Shown here one piece after another: positions 17,841 through 27,371 of a DNA stretch of 64,000 nt. Within the stretch, counting starts at the first letter, position 1. Every line of letters starts with the position of its first letter. The stretch is from Gemmobacter caeni (GTDB lineage Bacteria > Pseudomonadota > Alphaproteobacteria > Rhodobacterales > Rhodobacteraceae): the NCBI RefSeq assembly GCF_003054195.1, contig NZ_QBKP01000004.1:107350-171349 (forward strand), written 5' to 3'. Made by a program: the position numbers and the translations under genes. The notes under the pieces were generated by a model. The model worked only from the letters and a program-made list of their open reading frames with translations. It was not told the origin of the DNA and did no database searches.

Positions 17841-19210
17841 TCCGGCAGACGGATGCGCAGGGTGCAGCCCTGTGTATCGGGGCGCACCTCGGCGCTGCCA
17901 CCGTGGCTTTGGGCGATGTCGCGCACAATGGCGAGGCCAAGGCCGCAGCCCGCCACCGTGTCATGGTCCAGCCGGTAGAAACGGTCGAACACCCTTTCAT
18001 GCAGATGTGGCGGGATGCCGGGGCCGTTGTCGGCCACTTCAATCATCGCGGCATCCGGCGTGAACTCCACCCGCACCGCGATCTGTGCCTTCGGGCCTGC
18101 ATAGATCTGGGCATTGTCCAGAAGATTGGCCAGCATTTCGCGCAGGAGTACGGTATCCGCCTGTATCGGGCGGGCCGTGCCGATGACATCAAAAGTGACC
18201 TCACCACCCCCCGCCAGGAAACGCGCGGCGAAGTCTCGGGTGACGTCGCCGGTCAATGCCACCAGATCGACCGTCTCGGACAGTGAGCGCAGATCGCGGC
18301 CCCGGACCCGCTCCATCGACAGAAGCTGGTTGGTCAGGCGTCCGGTGCTGCGCGCCGTGGTGACGACCTCGGCCAGTCGGCGCCGCAGGGTGGCCTCGTC
18401 AGGGGCGCTTTGGGCGGCTTCGGCCTGGGCCTGAAGGGCGGCGATGGGATTGCGGACCTGATGCGCGGCATCCGAGATGAAGGCGTCGCGCAGGGCAAAG
18501 GCGCGGGTCAGCCGCTGGAACAACGAATTGGTGGCCCCGACCAGCGTGCGCAATTCGGGCGGCACCCAGCGGCGGATCGGGCGCAGGTCATCCGGGCTGC
18601 GGGCGAGGATCGCCTCTTCCAACTCGCGCAGGGGGCGCAGGCCGAAGGTGATGCCGAACCAGACGAGCGAGGCCGCCGCGAGCACGATTAGTGAGAAATG
18701 CGCGATGGTCTGCGCAATCAGCTCGCGGCTGAAGGTATTGCGCTGCTCAACCGTCTGCCAGACTTCGATGGTGACAACGCCGGGCGTATCGGGGTCTGTG
18801 CCCGTGTCGATCAGCGTCAGCGCCCGTCCGGGCAGGCCATTCACCGTCGTGTCGAAATATAGTGGCACGCCGGGTTCGGGTTCCTTCCCTTCGGGGCGTC
18901 GGGGGGCGGCGGAATAGCCGGTGATATAGGCGCCGTCCGGCCCGGTGATCCGGTAATAGATCCGGTCGCCCAGCGATTGCGTCAGCGCTGCCAGCAACTG
19001 ATCGGCCAGCATGTCGCCTTCGCTGAGCATCACATCGCGCGAAATGGTCAGGGCGACGGTGTAAAGCGTGTTGTCGTAGATCTGCCGGGAGAGGTGCGAG
19101 AATTGCACGAAGCGCGAAATGCTCAGCACCGTGGCCAGCACGACAAGTGGGGTGACCAGCAGCAGGAACAGCCGCCCGCGCAGCGACAGGCGCGACAGCG
19201 GGCGCTTCAC
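17837..19210 (-). CDS. Sensor histidine kinase, TctE-like
   Basis: A 457-residue inner-membrane kinase. One membrane helix lies at about 12-35 and a second at about 165-188, enclosing a periplasmic sensor domain of about 130 residues, followed by HAMP. The H-box has His250 in DAAHQVRNPIAAL. The N-box (MLANLLDNAQ) and G-boxes (DNGPGIPPH and GCGLGLAIV) are intact. It overlaps the response regulator gene by 4 bp. Its position beside a TctC-type binding protein and transporter suggests it senses an external tri- or dicarboxylate, as TctE does. Confidence 0.9.
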   Translation of the reverse strand: MKRPLSRLSLRGRLFLLLVTPLVVLATVLSISRFVQFSHLSRQIYDNTLYTVALTISRDVMLSEGDMLADQLLAALTQSLGDRIYYRITGPDGAYITGYSAAPRRPEGKEPEPGVPLYFDTTVNGLPGRALTLIDTGTDPDTPGVVTIEVWQTVEQRNTFSRELIAQTIAHFSLIVLAAASLVWFGITFGLRPLRELEEAILARSPDDLRPIRRWVPPELRTLVGATNSLFQRLTRAFALRDAFISDAAHQVRNPIAALQAQAEAAQSAPDEATLRRRLAEVVTTARSTGRLTNQLLSMERVRGRDLRSLSETVDLVALTGDVTRDFAARFLAGGGEVTFDVIGTARPIQADTVLLREMLANLLDNAQIYAGPKAQIAVRVEFTPDAAMIEVADNGPGIPPHLHERVFDRFYRLDHDTVAGCGLGLAIVRDIAQSHGGSAEVRPDTQGCTLRIRLPD

Positions 19211-19878
19211 GCGTTGTCCTCGTCCAGCATGTAGCCCAGCCCGCGCGCGGTGCGGATCGCCACGCCGGTATCCCCCAGTTTGCGGCGCAGGCGCGAGACC
19301 AGAAGTTCGATGGCATTCGGCTCCACTTCGGTGCCGGTGCCATAAAGCGTATCCGAGATATGTTCGCGCGCGACGATGCGACCGCGGTTTTCCAGAAGGC
19401 AGGCAAACAGCGCCATTTCACGACGGGGCAGGTCAATGGGGCCGGCCGGCCCGCTGAGCACGCGGGCCTCCCGGTCGAAGGACAGACTGCCGACGCTTTC
19501 TTCGCGTGCCTGAAGCATCGGTCGCCGCCGGGCGAGCGCACGCAGGCGGGCAATCAGCTCTGCCATCTCGAATGGTTTTACCAGATAATCGTCGGCCCCG
19601 GCCTCAAGACCCGTCACCCGCTCGGATGTTTTGCCCATGGCCGTCAGAATCAGTACGGGCGTGGCATTGCCGGACCGCCGCATGGCGCGGACGATGGACA
19701 GGCCGTCCAGACCCGGAAGATTGACATCGATGATGGCTACATCAACCCGCGATTGAGAAAGGAAGGCTTCCCCGTCCAGGCCATTCGCCAGATGGTCTAC
19801 GCCAAACCCATGATCTTGCAGGCTGTTTTTGATCGCATCCGCAAGTGGGGCGTTATCTTCGATAAGTGCGATTCGCAT
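19207..19878 (-). CDS. OmpR-family response regulator, TctD-like
   Basis: A 223-residue regulator with a receiver domain (Asp51 in DVAIIDVNLPG, Lys in YLVKPFE) and a C-terminal winged helix (about 130-220, ending in VAIRTARGLGYMLDEDNA). It is the first gene of a two-gene minus-strand operon with the kinase and is divergent from tctC. It probably activates the transporter operon from the direct repeats at 19888-19906. Confidence 0.9.
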   Translation of the reverse strand: MRIALIEDNAPLADAIKNSLQDHGFGVDHLANGLDGEAFLSQSRVDVAIIDVNLPGLDGLSIVRAMRRSGNATPVLILTAMGKTSERVTGLEAGADDYLVKPFEMAELIARLRALARRRPMLQAREESVGSLSFDREARVLSGPAGPIDLPRREMALFACLLENRGRIVAREHISDTLYGTGTEVEPNAIELLVSRLRRKLGDTGVAIRTARGLGYMLDEDNA

Positions 19879-19887
19879 TTTCCGGCC

Positions 19888-19906
19888 GGACAGGTTCTGG
19901 ACAGGT
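19888..19906. promoter_or_regulatory. Direct repeat GGACAGGT x2, candidate TctD-like operator
   Basis: GGACAGGT occurs at 19888-19895 and again at 19899-19906, 11 bp apart start to start. Tandem half-sites one helical turn apart are what OmpR-family dimers bind. The site lies just before the regulator start and about 100 bp upstream of tctC. Assignment to this regulator is inference. Confidence 0.5.
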
Positions 19907-20005
19907 AGGGGCGCTAATAAGATGCCATCAAGCCGTGCCTCGGAGGAGAAGGCAAGGGCGGTAGGGCATGCGTAAAGCTGCCTGCCACGTCATGGGGAGG
20001 ACAGA

Positions 20006-21112
20006 ATGACCGATTTTACCACTTTTACCCGGCGCAGGGCGCTTGGTCTGGCACTGGCGGCGGCGATGCTTCCGGCTGGTGCGGGCGCGGCCTGGGCCGA
20101 AACCGATTTCTCGGGCAAGACGATCGAATGGATCATTCCGTTCTCGGCCGGCGGCGGTTCGGATACCTGGGCGCGCTTTAACGCGCCGCTGCTGGGCAAG
20201 TATCTGCCGGGCAATCCCACCGTTGTGGTGGTGAACGAGCCCGGCGGTGGCTCCACCAAGGGTGCCAACCTGTTTGCCGCCCGCGCCAAGCCCGACGGGC
20301 TGACGCTGCTGGGCACTTCGGGCTCGACCCAGTTTCCCTATCTGCTGGGCGATCCGCGCGTGAAATATGAATACAAGGACTGGAAGGTCGCCATGGCCTC
20401 GCCGACCGGCGGCGTTGTCTATGGGGCGCCGGGCCTTGGCATTGCCGCGCCCGCCGACATCGCCAAGCTGAAAGACCAGAAGCTGACCTATGCAAGTCAG
20501 GGCGCGACCTCGCTTGACCTCGTGCCGCTGCTGGGGTTCCGTCTGCTCGGGCTGGAAGTCCAGCATGTCTTCGGCTTCAAAGGGCGTGGCGATGGCCGTC
20601 TGGCCTTCGAGCGCGGTGAGACGAACATTGACTACCAGACCTCGTCGGCTTTCATCACCAACGTGACCCCGCTGGTCGAGGCCGGTCAGGCGGTTCCGCT
20701 GTTCTCCTGGGGGGTGCTGGACGAGGCGGGCAATATCGTGCGCGACCCGAACTTCCCCGACCTGCCGAGCTTCCCCGAAGCCTATGAAATGATGACCGGG
20801 CAAAAGCCGTCGGGTGCCGATTACGACGCCTATGTTGCCTTCTTCACCGCAGGCTTCCCGGCGCAGAAGATGGCTTTCCTGCCCAAAGACACGCCGGATG
20901 ACATCGTTGCCACCTATCAGGCGGCCTTTGAGGCCATGAAGTCCGACGCGGACTATCAGGCCAACAAGGAAGCGGTGCTGGGCAATTACGAACAGGTGAC
21001 GGGCGCGCTGGCGCAGGCCCTGTTTGAAAAGGGCACCACCATTTCGCCCGAGAACCGCAAGAATGTCGTCGACATGCTGGCGGCGGATTACGGGGTCCGG
21101 CTGGGCGAATGA
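20006..21112 (+). CDS. tctC: Tripartite tricarboxylate transporter substrate-binding protein (TctC/Bug family)
   Basis: A 368-residue periplasmic protein that would capture a carboxylate for the TctAB permease. The N-terminus (RRRALGLALAAAM, predicted cleavage after AWA) is a signal peptide with a twin-arginine-like RRR. The mature part has IEWIIPFSAGGGSDTWAR and VVVVNEPGGGSTKGAN, which form the typical Bug-family ligand site. It is followed by the permease gene after 101 bp. Bug proteins bind many carboxylates, so the ligand is open; gene context favours a tricarboxylate. Confidence 0.9.
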   Translation: MTDFTTFTRRRALGLALAAAMLPAGAGAAWAETDFSGKTIEWIIPFSAGGGSDTWARFNAPLLGKYLPGNPTVVVVNEPGGGSTKGANLFAARAKPDGLTLLGTSGSTQFPYLLGDPRVKYEYKDWKVAMASPTGGVVYGAPGLGIAAPADIAKLKDQKLTYASQGATSLDLVPLLGFRLLGLEVQHVFGFKGRGDGRLAFERGETNIDYQTSSAFITNVTPLVEAGQAVPLFSWGVLDEAGNIVRDPNFPDLPSFPEAYEMMTGQKPSGADYDAYVAFFTAGFPAQKMAFLPKDTPDDIVATYQAAFEAMKSDADYQANKEAVLGNYEQVTGALAQALFEKGTTISPENRKNVVDMLAADYGVRLGE

Positions 21113-21213
21113 GCCCTCTGCCATCCGGCTGACCCCTGGGGTGGCTTCGTGAGGCGGCCACCCCGCCCGACCTTTCCCCATTCCTGACCTGACCCAACCT
21201 CGGAGGACTTTCC

Positions 21214-23211
21214 GTGGCCGATACCCTATTTGCCGCGCTGCATGCGCTGCTGACCTTCGACCATCTGCTTTACATGTTTCTTGGCGTTGCCGTCGGGCTG
21301 GTGATCGGGGTGATCCCCGGCCTTGGCGGGATTGCGGGTCTGTCACTGCTGATGCCGTTTCTTTACGGAATGGATGAAATCTCGGCGCTGGCCATGCTGA
21401 TCGGCCTTGTCGCGGTGATCCCGACTTCGGACACGTTCTCGTCGGTGTTGATGGGGATTCCGGGGTCGTCGGCCAGTCAGGCGACGGTGCTGGACGGCTT
21501 TCCGCTCGCCCGGCAGGGGCAGGCCGCACGGGCACTGTCGGCGGCGTTCATTTCCTCGATGTTCGGCGGGATTTTCGGCGCAGTCGTGCTGACCGGCTTC
21601 GTCGTGGTGGCACGGCCGCTGATCCTGATGTTCGGCTCGGCCGAACTGTTCATGCTGGCCCTGTTCGGCCTGTCGATGGTGGCGGTTCTGGCCGGTCGCA
21701 GCCTGCCCAAGGGGCTGGCGGCCTGTGCGGTGGGCCTGCTGATCGGCTCGATCGGCGGGGCACCCGCAACGGGCGAGTTCCGCATGACCTTCGGGCTGGA
21801 CTATCTGTATGACGGCATTCCGCTGGTCATCGTCGGCCTTGGCCTGTTCGCCATTCCCGAGATTTCGGATCTGCTCCGCCGCAATGCCGCGATTTCCGAC
21901 CAGCCTGCGCTGGGCAAGGGCTGGGGCGCGGGCTTCCGCGACTGGTACAGCAATATCTGGCTGTCGCTGCGCTGCTCTGGCATGGGCTGCATGATCGGGG
22001 CCATTCCCGGTCTGGGCGGATCGGTTGTCGACTGGATCGCCTATGGCCATGCGGTGCAGACCTCGAAAAACCCCGAGACCTTCGGCACCGGCGATCCGCG
22101 TGGTGTGGTTGCGCCGGAAAGCGCCAACAATGCGATGCAGGGGGGCGCGCTGCTGCCCACCATGCTGTTCGGCATTCCCGGCTCCGGCTCCATGGCGGTG
22201 TTTCTGGGCGGTATGGTCCTGCTGGGGATCGAGCCGGGCCCTTCGATGGTGCAGGCCAACCTGAACGTCACCTATTCGGTGATCTGGTCGCTGGCCGTCG
22301 CCAATATCATGGGGGCAGGCATCTGCCTTCTGCTGGCAGTGCCGATCTCGCGCCTGACGCAGATCCGCTTCCCGCTGCTGGCGCCCTTCATGATCTCGCT
22401 GATCTGCTTTGCCGCCTTCCAGGCAACGCGCGATATCGGCGACCTGCTGGCGCTGCTATTCGTCGGCGTGGTGGGCGTTCTGATGAAGCGCTTCGGCTGG
22501 CCGCGTCCGGCCTTGCTGATCGGCTTCGTTCTGGCCCCGCAGGCCGAGACCTACTTCTATCAGGCGCTGCAATTCTACGACTGGGGCTTCCTCACCCGTC
22601 CGGGCGTCATCGTGATCGGCCTGATGGCGCTGGCTTCGGTGATCTTCGGCCTGCGCAACCGGGTTGATGATCAGGGGCATGTGGTTTCGGCAGATGCCGA
22701 CACGCCGGAGCATGAAGGCCGCTGGACCTCGCGCGCGCCGCAGATCGTCTTTGCGGCACTGATGCTGGGCTTCCTGGCACTGGGGCTGACCGATGCGCTG
22801 GGGCAAAGCTTCCTTGCGCTGGTCTTCCCCGCTTCCGCTGCCGTTGTCGGGATCGCCATGGTCCTGTGGCTGCTGCCGGAACTGGTGGCAGGGCACCGCG
22901 GCCATGTTGCCCATTTCGACAGCGAACTGGATGGCGAGCTTGTCGGGCAACCCGGTTATGGGCGGCTCTGGGGGGGGCTGGGCTGGATCGGCGGGCTGGT
23001 GCTCGTGTCGGCTCTGGTCGGGTTCTACGCAGCCATGATCGCCTTCTTCCTGGCGTTCCTGCGTATCCGTGCCCGCGCAGGCTGGGTGCAGAGCGTGATC
23101 CTGACCGCCGCCGCCGCCGGTTTCATCCTGGGCATCGCCTACATGCTGAACCTGAACTTCCCGGCAGGGCTGCTGCAAGCGCAGCTTGATCTGCCGTGGC
23201 CGTTCCGCTGA
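21214..23211 (+). CDS. Fused TctA-TctB tricarboxylate transporter permease
   Basis: A 665-residue membrane protein. Residues 1 to about 480 are TctA: GVIPGLGGIAGLSLLMPFLYGMD, the glycine-rich GAIPGLGGSVVDWIAYG and FGIPGSGSMAVFLGGM are characteristic. A hydrophilic linker (about 485-505) leads to about 160 residues with further helices, resembling TctB in size and pattern; no separate tctB gene is present. The GTG start has GGAGGA (21202-21207) 6 bases upstream. The next gene starts 11 bp after the stop, making an operon with tctC and the catabolic genes. Confidence 0.87.
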   Translation: MADTLFAALHALLTFDHLLYMFLGVAVGLVIGVIPGLGGIAGLSLLMPFLYGMDEISALAMLIGLVAVIPTSDTFSSVLMGIPGSSASQATVLDGFPLARQGQAARALSAAFISSMFGGIFGAVVLTGFVVVARPLILMFGSAELFMLALFGLSMVAVLAGRSLPKGLAACAVGLLIGSIGGAPATGEFRMTFGLDYLYDGIPLVIVGLGLFAIPEISDLLRRNAAISDQPALGKGWGAGFRDWYSNIWLSLRCSGMGCMIGAIPGLGGSVVDWIAYGHAVQTSKNPETFGTGDPRGVVAPESANNAMQGGALLPTMLFGIPGSGSMAVFLGGMVLLGIEPGPSMVQANLNVTYSVIWSLAVANIMGAGICLLLAVPISRLTQIRFPLLAPFMISLICFAAFQATRDIGDLLALLFVGVVGVLMKRFGWPRPALLIGFVLAPQAETYFYQALQFYDWGFLTRPGVIVIGLMALASVIFGLRNRVDDQGHVVSADADTPEHEGRWTSRAPQIVFAALMLGFLALGLTDALGQSFLALVFPASAAVVGIAMVLWLLPELVAGHRGHVAHFDSELDGELVGQPGYGRLWGGLGWIGGLVLVSALVGFYAAMIAFFLAFLRIRARAGWVQSVILTAAAAGFILGIAYMLNLNFPAGLLQAQLDLPWPFR

Positions 23212-23222
23212 GGGGGCCACCC

Positions 23223-24272
23223 ATGAAGCTGCTGCTGCTTCCCGGTGACGGGATCGGGCCAGAGATCGCGGCCGCCACCGAAACTGTCCTGCGCGCCGTT
23301 GAGGCGCGCTACGGGCTGGGTCTGAGCCTCACGCGCCGCGATATCGGCTTTGCCGCGCTGGAGGCTGAGGGCACGACCATCCCCGATGCGGTGATCGCCG
23401 AGGCGCGCGGCGCAGACGGAGTGGTACTGGGGCCTGTGTCCCATAACGCCTACCCGCCGGTTTCGGCGGGTGGGCGCAACCCTTCCGGGGTTCTGCGTCG
23501 CGAGCTGGAGCTTTACGCAAATATCCGCCCCGCCCTGTCGCGCCCTGCCGTGCCCCGCCCGGTCAGCGCCGAGGTCGATCTGGTGGTGGTGCGCGAAAAC
23601 CTTGAAGGCTTTTACGCCGACCGCAACATGCATGAGGGCGGGGGCGAGTTTGCCCCCGAACCGGGTGTGGGTCTTGCCTTCCGAAAGGTGACGGCCAGGG
23701 CCTCGCGCCGGATTGCCGAGGCCGCCTTTGCTCTGGCCGAGACGCGGCCACGCCGCCGGGTTACGGCGATCCACAAGGCCAATGTGATGCGGCTGACCGA
23801 CGGCATTTTCCTTGCCGAGGTGCGCGCCGTGGCCGCAGCCCATCCGGGCATCGACTATGACGAACTGCTGGTCGACGCCGCCGCCGCGCATCTGGTGCGG
23901 CATCCGGGGCGGTTCGACGTGATCGTTACCACCAACATGTTCGGCGATATCCTGTCCGATCTGGCCTCTGAACTTTCGGGCGGGCTGGGGCTGGCAGCGT
24001 CGCTGAACCTCGGGCCGTCCTACGCCGTGGCGCAGGCGCAGCACGGCTCTGCCCCCGATATCGCGGGGCAGGATCGTGCCAATCCCGTGTCGCTGATCGG
24101 ATCGGCCGCCATGCTGTTGCGCCATCTCGGGGCAGGGGCGGCGGCGGCTTCGGTCGAAGCGGCCATCGACGCGGCCCTGTCCAGCCCGGAAACCCGCACC
24201 CGCGATCTGGGCGGGGCCCTGGGCACCCGCGCCTTCGCCGATCATCTTGCCACCCTCATTGTGGAGTCCTGA
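23223..24272 (+). CDS. Isocitrate/isopropylmalate dehydrogenase family enzyme (beta-decarboxylating)
   Basis: A 349-residue NAD(P)-dependent enzyme that would oxidise and decarboxylate a malate-type 2-hydroxy acid. [12 protein letters not shown] starts the fold. [13 protein letters not shown] and [14 protein letters not shown] supply substrate-binding Arg and Tyr, [11 protein letters not shown] holds the catalytic Lys, and [20 protein letters not shown] the metal-binding Asp residues. Relatives act on isocitrate, homoisocitrate, isopropylmalate, D-malate or tartrate, and sequence alone does not decide. Since leuB and icd would normally be elsewhere, a catabolic substrate imported by the Tct system is likely. 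ATG at 23223 fits family length. Confidence 0.82.
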   Translation: MKLLLLPGDGIGPEIAAATETVLRAVEARYGLGLSLTRRDIGFAALEAEGTTIPDAVIAEARGADGVVLGPVSHNAYPPVSAGGRNPSGVLRRELELYANIRPALSRPAVPRPVSAEVDLVVVRENLEGFYADRNMHEGGGEFAPEPGVGLAFRKVTARASRRIAEAAFALAETRPRRRVTAIHKANVMRLTDGIFLAEVRAVAAAHPGIDYDELLVDAAAAHLVRHPGRFDVIVTTNMFGDILSDLASELSGGLGLAASLNLGPSYAVAQAQHGSAPDIAGQDRANPVSLIGSAAMLLRHLGAGAAAASVEAAIDAALSSPETRTRDLGGALGTRAFADHLATLIVES

Positions 24273-24273
24273 C

Positions 24274-25365
24274 ATGCGCCAGACCGCCATTCCTTTCCAT
24301 TTCCTGCGCGGCGGTACCTCTCGCGGGCCGTATTTCAACCGGGCCGACCTTCCCGAGGACCGTGAGACGCTGGCCCGTGTGCTGGTCGCGGCACTGGGAT
24401 CGGGGCACAAGCTCAACATCGACGGCATCGGCGGCGGCGCGGCAGTGACCACCAAGGTGGCCATGCTGTCGCGGTCGGAAAACAATGATGCCGACATCGA
24501 CTATTTCTTCGCGCAGGTCTCGGTCGAGGACGGGCTGGTGGATTTCAAGCCGACCTGCGGCAATATCCTGTCGGGCGTCGGTCCTGCCGCGCTTGAAATG
24601 GGTCTGATCGTGCCGCAGGGCGATACGACGCGCATCCGCATCCGGTCCGTCAACACCGGGGCGCTGGTCGAGGCCGTGGTGGCCACCCCCGACGGCGCGG
24701 TGGAATACGAGGGCAGCGCGCAGATCGACGGCGTGCCGGGCGCGGCGGCGCCGGTGTTCCTGAACTTCATGGATGTGGTGGGCAGCGCCACCGGCAAGCT
24801 GCTGCCGACCGGCAATCTCCGCGACGTGATTGACGGGATCGAGGTCACCTGCATGGATGTCGCTATGCCCGTGGTCATTGCCCGTGCCGCCGATTTCGGC
24901 CTGACCGGGCATGAAACCGCCGCCGAACTGGATGAAAACCGCGACTTCTATGCCCGGATGGAGCCGATCCGGCAGGAAGCGGGGCGCCGCATGGGGATGG
25001 GGGATGTGACGAAGTCGGTCACGCCGAAATTCGCCCTTCTGGCGCCGCCGCGGAACGGTGGCACCGTCACCGCGCGCTATTTCATGCCATGGAACTGCCA
25101 TCCGACCATGGCAGTGACCGGGGCGCAGTGTCTGGCCTCTGCCGTGCTGACGCCGGGCACCGTGGCCGAGGGGCTGTTCACTCCGCCCGAGGGGCAGCCG
25201 GCGCTGGTGCTGATCGAACATCCGGGCGGCGCGATCGACGTAACGGTTGACTATGAGGCCGGGGCTGACGGGTTCCGCCTGCGCTCTGCCGGGTTGCTGC
25301 GCACGGCGCGGCTGCTGGCGCGGGGCGAGGTCTTTGTGCCCGGATCGGTCTGGGCCGGGCGCTGA
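24274..25365 (+). CDS. PrpF-family isomerase
   Basis: A 363-residue protein of the PrpF family (diaminopimelate-epimerase fold). FHFLRGGTSRGPYFNRADLP and DFKPTCGNILSGVGPAALE (conserved Cys) are recognisable. Known members move a double bond in tri- or dicarboxylates: 2-methylaconitate or trans-aconitate isomerase (PrpF), and 4-oxalomesaconate tautomerase (GalD). It begins 1 bp after the dehydrogenase stop and overlaps the next gene by 1 bp (TGATG). With tcuAB nearby, converting trans-aconitate to cis-aconitate is an attractive role, but this is inference. Confidence 0.85.
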   Translation: MRQTAIPFHFLRGGTSRGPYFNRADLPEDRETLARVLVAALGSGHKLNIDGIGGGAAVTTKVAMLSRSENNDADIDYFFAQVSVEDGLVDFKPTCGNILSGVGPAALEMGLIVPQGDTTRIRIRSVNTGALVEAVVATPDGAVEYEGSAQIDGVPGAAAPVFLNFMDVVGSATGKLLPTGNLRDVIDGIEVTCMDVAMPVVIARAADFGLTGHETAAELDENRDFYARMEPIRQEAGRRMGMGDVTKSVTPKFALLAPPRNGGTVTARYFMPWNCHPTMAVTGAQCLASAVLTPGTVAEGLFTPPEGQPALVLIEHPGGAIDVTVDYEAGADGFRLRSAGLLRTARLLARGEVFVPGSVWAGR

Positions 25366-26321
25366 TGCGGGTTCATGTCCTCGACGACTGGGCCGATACC
25401 CTGCGGCATTTGCCGGGGTTCGCCCGGCTGTCAGGGCATGAGGTCACGATCTGGACCGACCGCGCGCCGGATGAGGCGGCGCTGGCCGAACGGCTGGCCG
25501 GGGCCGAGGCGCTGGTGCTGTTTCGGGAACGCACGGTGATCACCGCCTCGCTGCTGGACCGACTGCCGGGGTTGCGGATGATCTCGGGGCGCGGAGCATG
25601 GCCGCATGTGGATGTGGCGGCCTGTGCGACGCGCGGTGTCACCTTCTGCTCCCGCAAGGCCGATGACATGCCGAACCATGCGGCGGCCGAGCTGACCTGG
25701 GCACTGGTGCTGGCGGCGATGCGCGATCTGCCGGGGCAGATGGCGGCCCTGCGCGACGGGCGGTGGCAGGCCGGTGTCGGGCGCAGCCTCCGGGGCCGCA
25801 CCATCGGCCTTTACGGCGGGGGGCGTATCGCCCGGCTGGTGGCAGGATATGCCGGTGCCTTCGGGATGCCGGTGATCTGGTGGGGGTCCGAGGGAAGGCG
25901 CGCCGAACTGCGGGCCGCCGGTGAAACGGTGCCGGACAGCCGGGCCGCCTTCTTCGGCGGGGCGGATGTGATCTCGCTCCACCTGCGGCTGGCGCCCGAA
26001 ACGCGCGGAGCAATCACAGCGGCGGATCTGGCGGCGATGCGACCGGGGGCGGTGCTGGTGAATACGGCCCGCGCCGGGCTGATCGCACCCGGTGCCCTGC
26101 TGGCCGGGCTGGAGGCCGGGCGCCCGGCGCGGGCGGCGCTGGATGTCTTCGATGTCGAGCCGCTGACCGATCCTGCCGATCCGCTGCTGTGCCATCCGCG
26201 TGTGATCGCCACCCCGCATATCGGCTTTGTCACTGAAGACGAGTTCGACCTGCAATTCTCGGAAATCTACGATCAGATCAACGCTTTCGCCGCAGGGCAG
26301 CCGATCAGCGTCGTCGCATGA
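25365..26321 (+). CDS. D-isomer-specific 2-hydroxyacid dehydrogenase
   Basis: A 318-residue NAD(P)-dependent oxidoreductase interconverting a 2-oxo acid and a D-2-hydroxy acid. The nucleotide site GLYGGGRIARLVAGYAG lies near 147-163. The Arg-containing LVNTARAGLI, the Glu in DVFDVEPLTDPADPLL and the catalytic His in TPHIGFVTEDEF are present. It is translationally coupled to the PrpF gene, so it may act on a product of the same pathway. The 3' end overlaps the convergent AbrB-type gene by 17 bp. Confidence 0.88.
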   Translation: MRVHVLDDWADTLRHLPGFARLSGHEVTIWTDRAPDEAALAERLAGAEALVLFRERTVITASLLDRLPGLRMISGRGAWPHVDVAACATRGVTFCSRKADDMPNHAAAELTWALVLAAMRDLPGQMAALRDGRWQAGVGRSLRGRTIGLYGGGRIARLVAGYAGAFGMPVIWWGSEGRRAELRAAGETVPDSRAAFFGGADVISLHLRLAPETRGAITAADLAAMRPGAVLVNTARAGLIAPGALLAGLEAGRPARAALDVFDVEPLTDPADPLLCHPRVIATPHIGFVTEDEFDLQFSEIYDQINAFAAGQPISVVA

Positions 26322-27336
26322 ACAGTTTCGCCGCGACCGGGGCGCCGAGGATCACGAGGATCACCCGCGTCAGGTGATGCACGATGACGAAGCCCAGATC
26401 GGCGCCGGTGATGATGGCCAGCAGCGTCATTTCGGCCTGTCCGCCCGGGGCAAAGGCGAGGAACGCATCAACCGGCGGTGCCAGATGCAGCAGCGTGATC
26501 GCCTCGGTGAAGGCTGCCGACAGCGCGGCGAGGATCACCACGAAGGCGACGCCGGTCACGACGAAGCGCCGCAATTCACGCCAGGTGACGCCGACATAGC
26601 TGATGCCGATGCCGAGCCCGATCAGCAGTTGCGCCGCCATGATCGCCTCACGCGGGGGGCGCATGTGCAGCAATCCGCTGAGCGACAGGATTGCCGCGAC
26701 GATCATCGGGCCAAGGATCGAGGCGCCGAACAGGCGCAGTTTCTCGGCCCCTTTCCAGCCTGCCAACGCGGCGAAGAGCATCAGCCCGATCTGGTCTGGC
26801 GGCATGTCGATGGCCGGGGCGCCGATGGGGTGGCTGAGGCTGACGCCGTAAAGGTGGGTGGCGATGAAGGGCGCCAGCGTCACGATGATGAGCACACGTG
26901 TCGCATGGATCAGCGACAGTGCCCGCACGTCGCCGCCCGCCTCCTGTCCGAAGACCACCATATCCTGCAACCCGCCCGGCATGGCGGCGTACCAGGAGGT
27001 CACCCGGTCGAACCCCAGCGCGCGAAAATACGGAACGCCCACCAGCGCGATCAGCACGACGAACAGCGGCACCAGCGCCACGGTCTGCGCCATGCGGGGC
27101 AGGGCATGCACGACATCAGGCGTGATAGAAGCCCCCGCCGCCACCCCCAGCACCGTGCGCGCTGCGACCGAGACCTGCCCCATCCCGCGCAGATCAGCCC
27201 CGGCCAGGGCGGCGACCAGACAGGCGGTCAGGGGGCCGAACAGGAACGGCAAGGGCAGCCCGGCGAACCAGAACAGCGCCGCACCTATGCCTGCAAGAGA
27301 CAAGGTCTTGATACGGATAGGGAAATCCTTGGTCAT
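26305..27336 (-). CDS. AbrB-type polytopic membrane protein
   Basis: A 343-residue hydrophobic protein of the family automatically labelled AbrB family transcriptional regulator or ammonia monooxygenase. Its residues show a membrane protein with about 10 helices and no DNA-binding domain. FAGLPLPFLFGPLTACLVAA and GVAAGASITPDVV resemble the duplicated AbrB membrane repeat, and AMPGGLQDM and AFAPGGQAEM are the conserved glycine-rich turns. The start at 27336 is preferred; the frame is open to 27429, but that would overlap the divergent gntR gene. Such proteins may be exporters of organic compounds. Confidence 0.8.
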   Translation of the reverse strand: MTKDFPIRIKTLSLAGIGAALFWFAGLPLPFLFGPLTACLVAALAGADLRGMGQVSVAARTVLGVAAGASITPDVVHALPRMAQTVALVPLFVVLIALVGVPYFRALGFDRVTSWYAAMPGGLQDMVVFGQEAGGDVRALSLIHATRVLIIVTLAPFIATHLYGVSLSHPIGAPAIDMPPDQIGLMLFAALAGWKGAEKLRLFGASILGPMIVAAILSLSGLLHMRPPREAIMAAQLLIGLGIGISYVGVTWRELRRFVVTGVAFVVILAALSAAFTEAITLLHLAPPVDAFLAFAPGGQAEMTLLAIITGADLGFVIVHHLTRVILVILGAPVAAKLFMRRR

Positions 27337-27371
27337 CACGATTCGCAGCTGCCTGTTGACTCGTTGTGTAT

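Noticed and set aside
26305-27336. Annotation as AbrB-family transcriptional regulator
   Set aside because: The protein is membrane helices throughout with no DNA-binding domain; the name comes from database inheritance.
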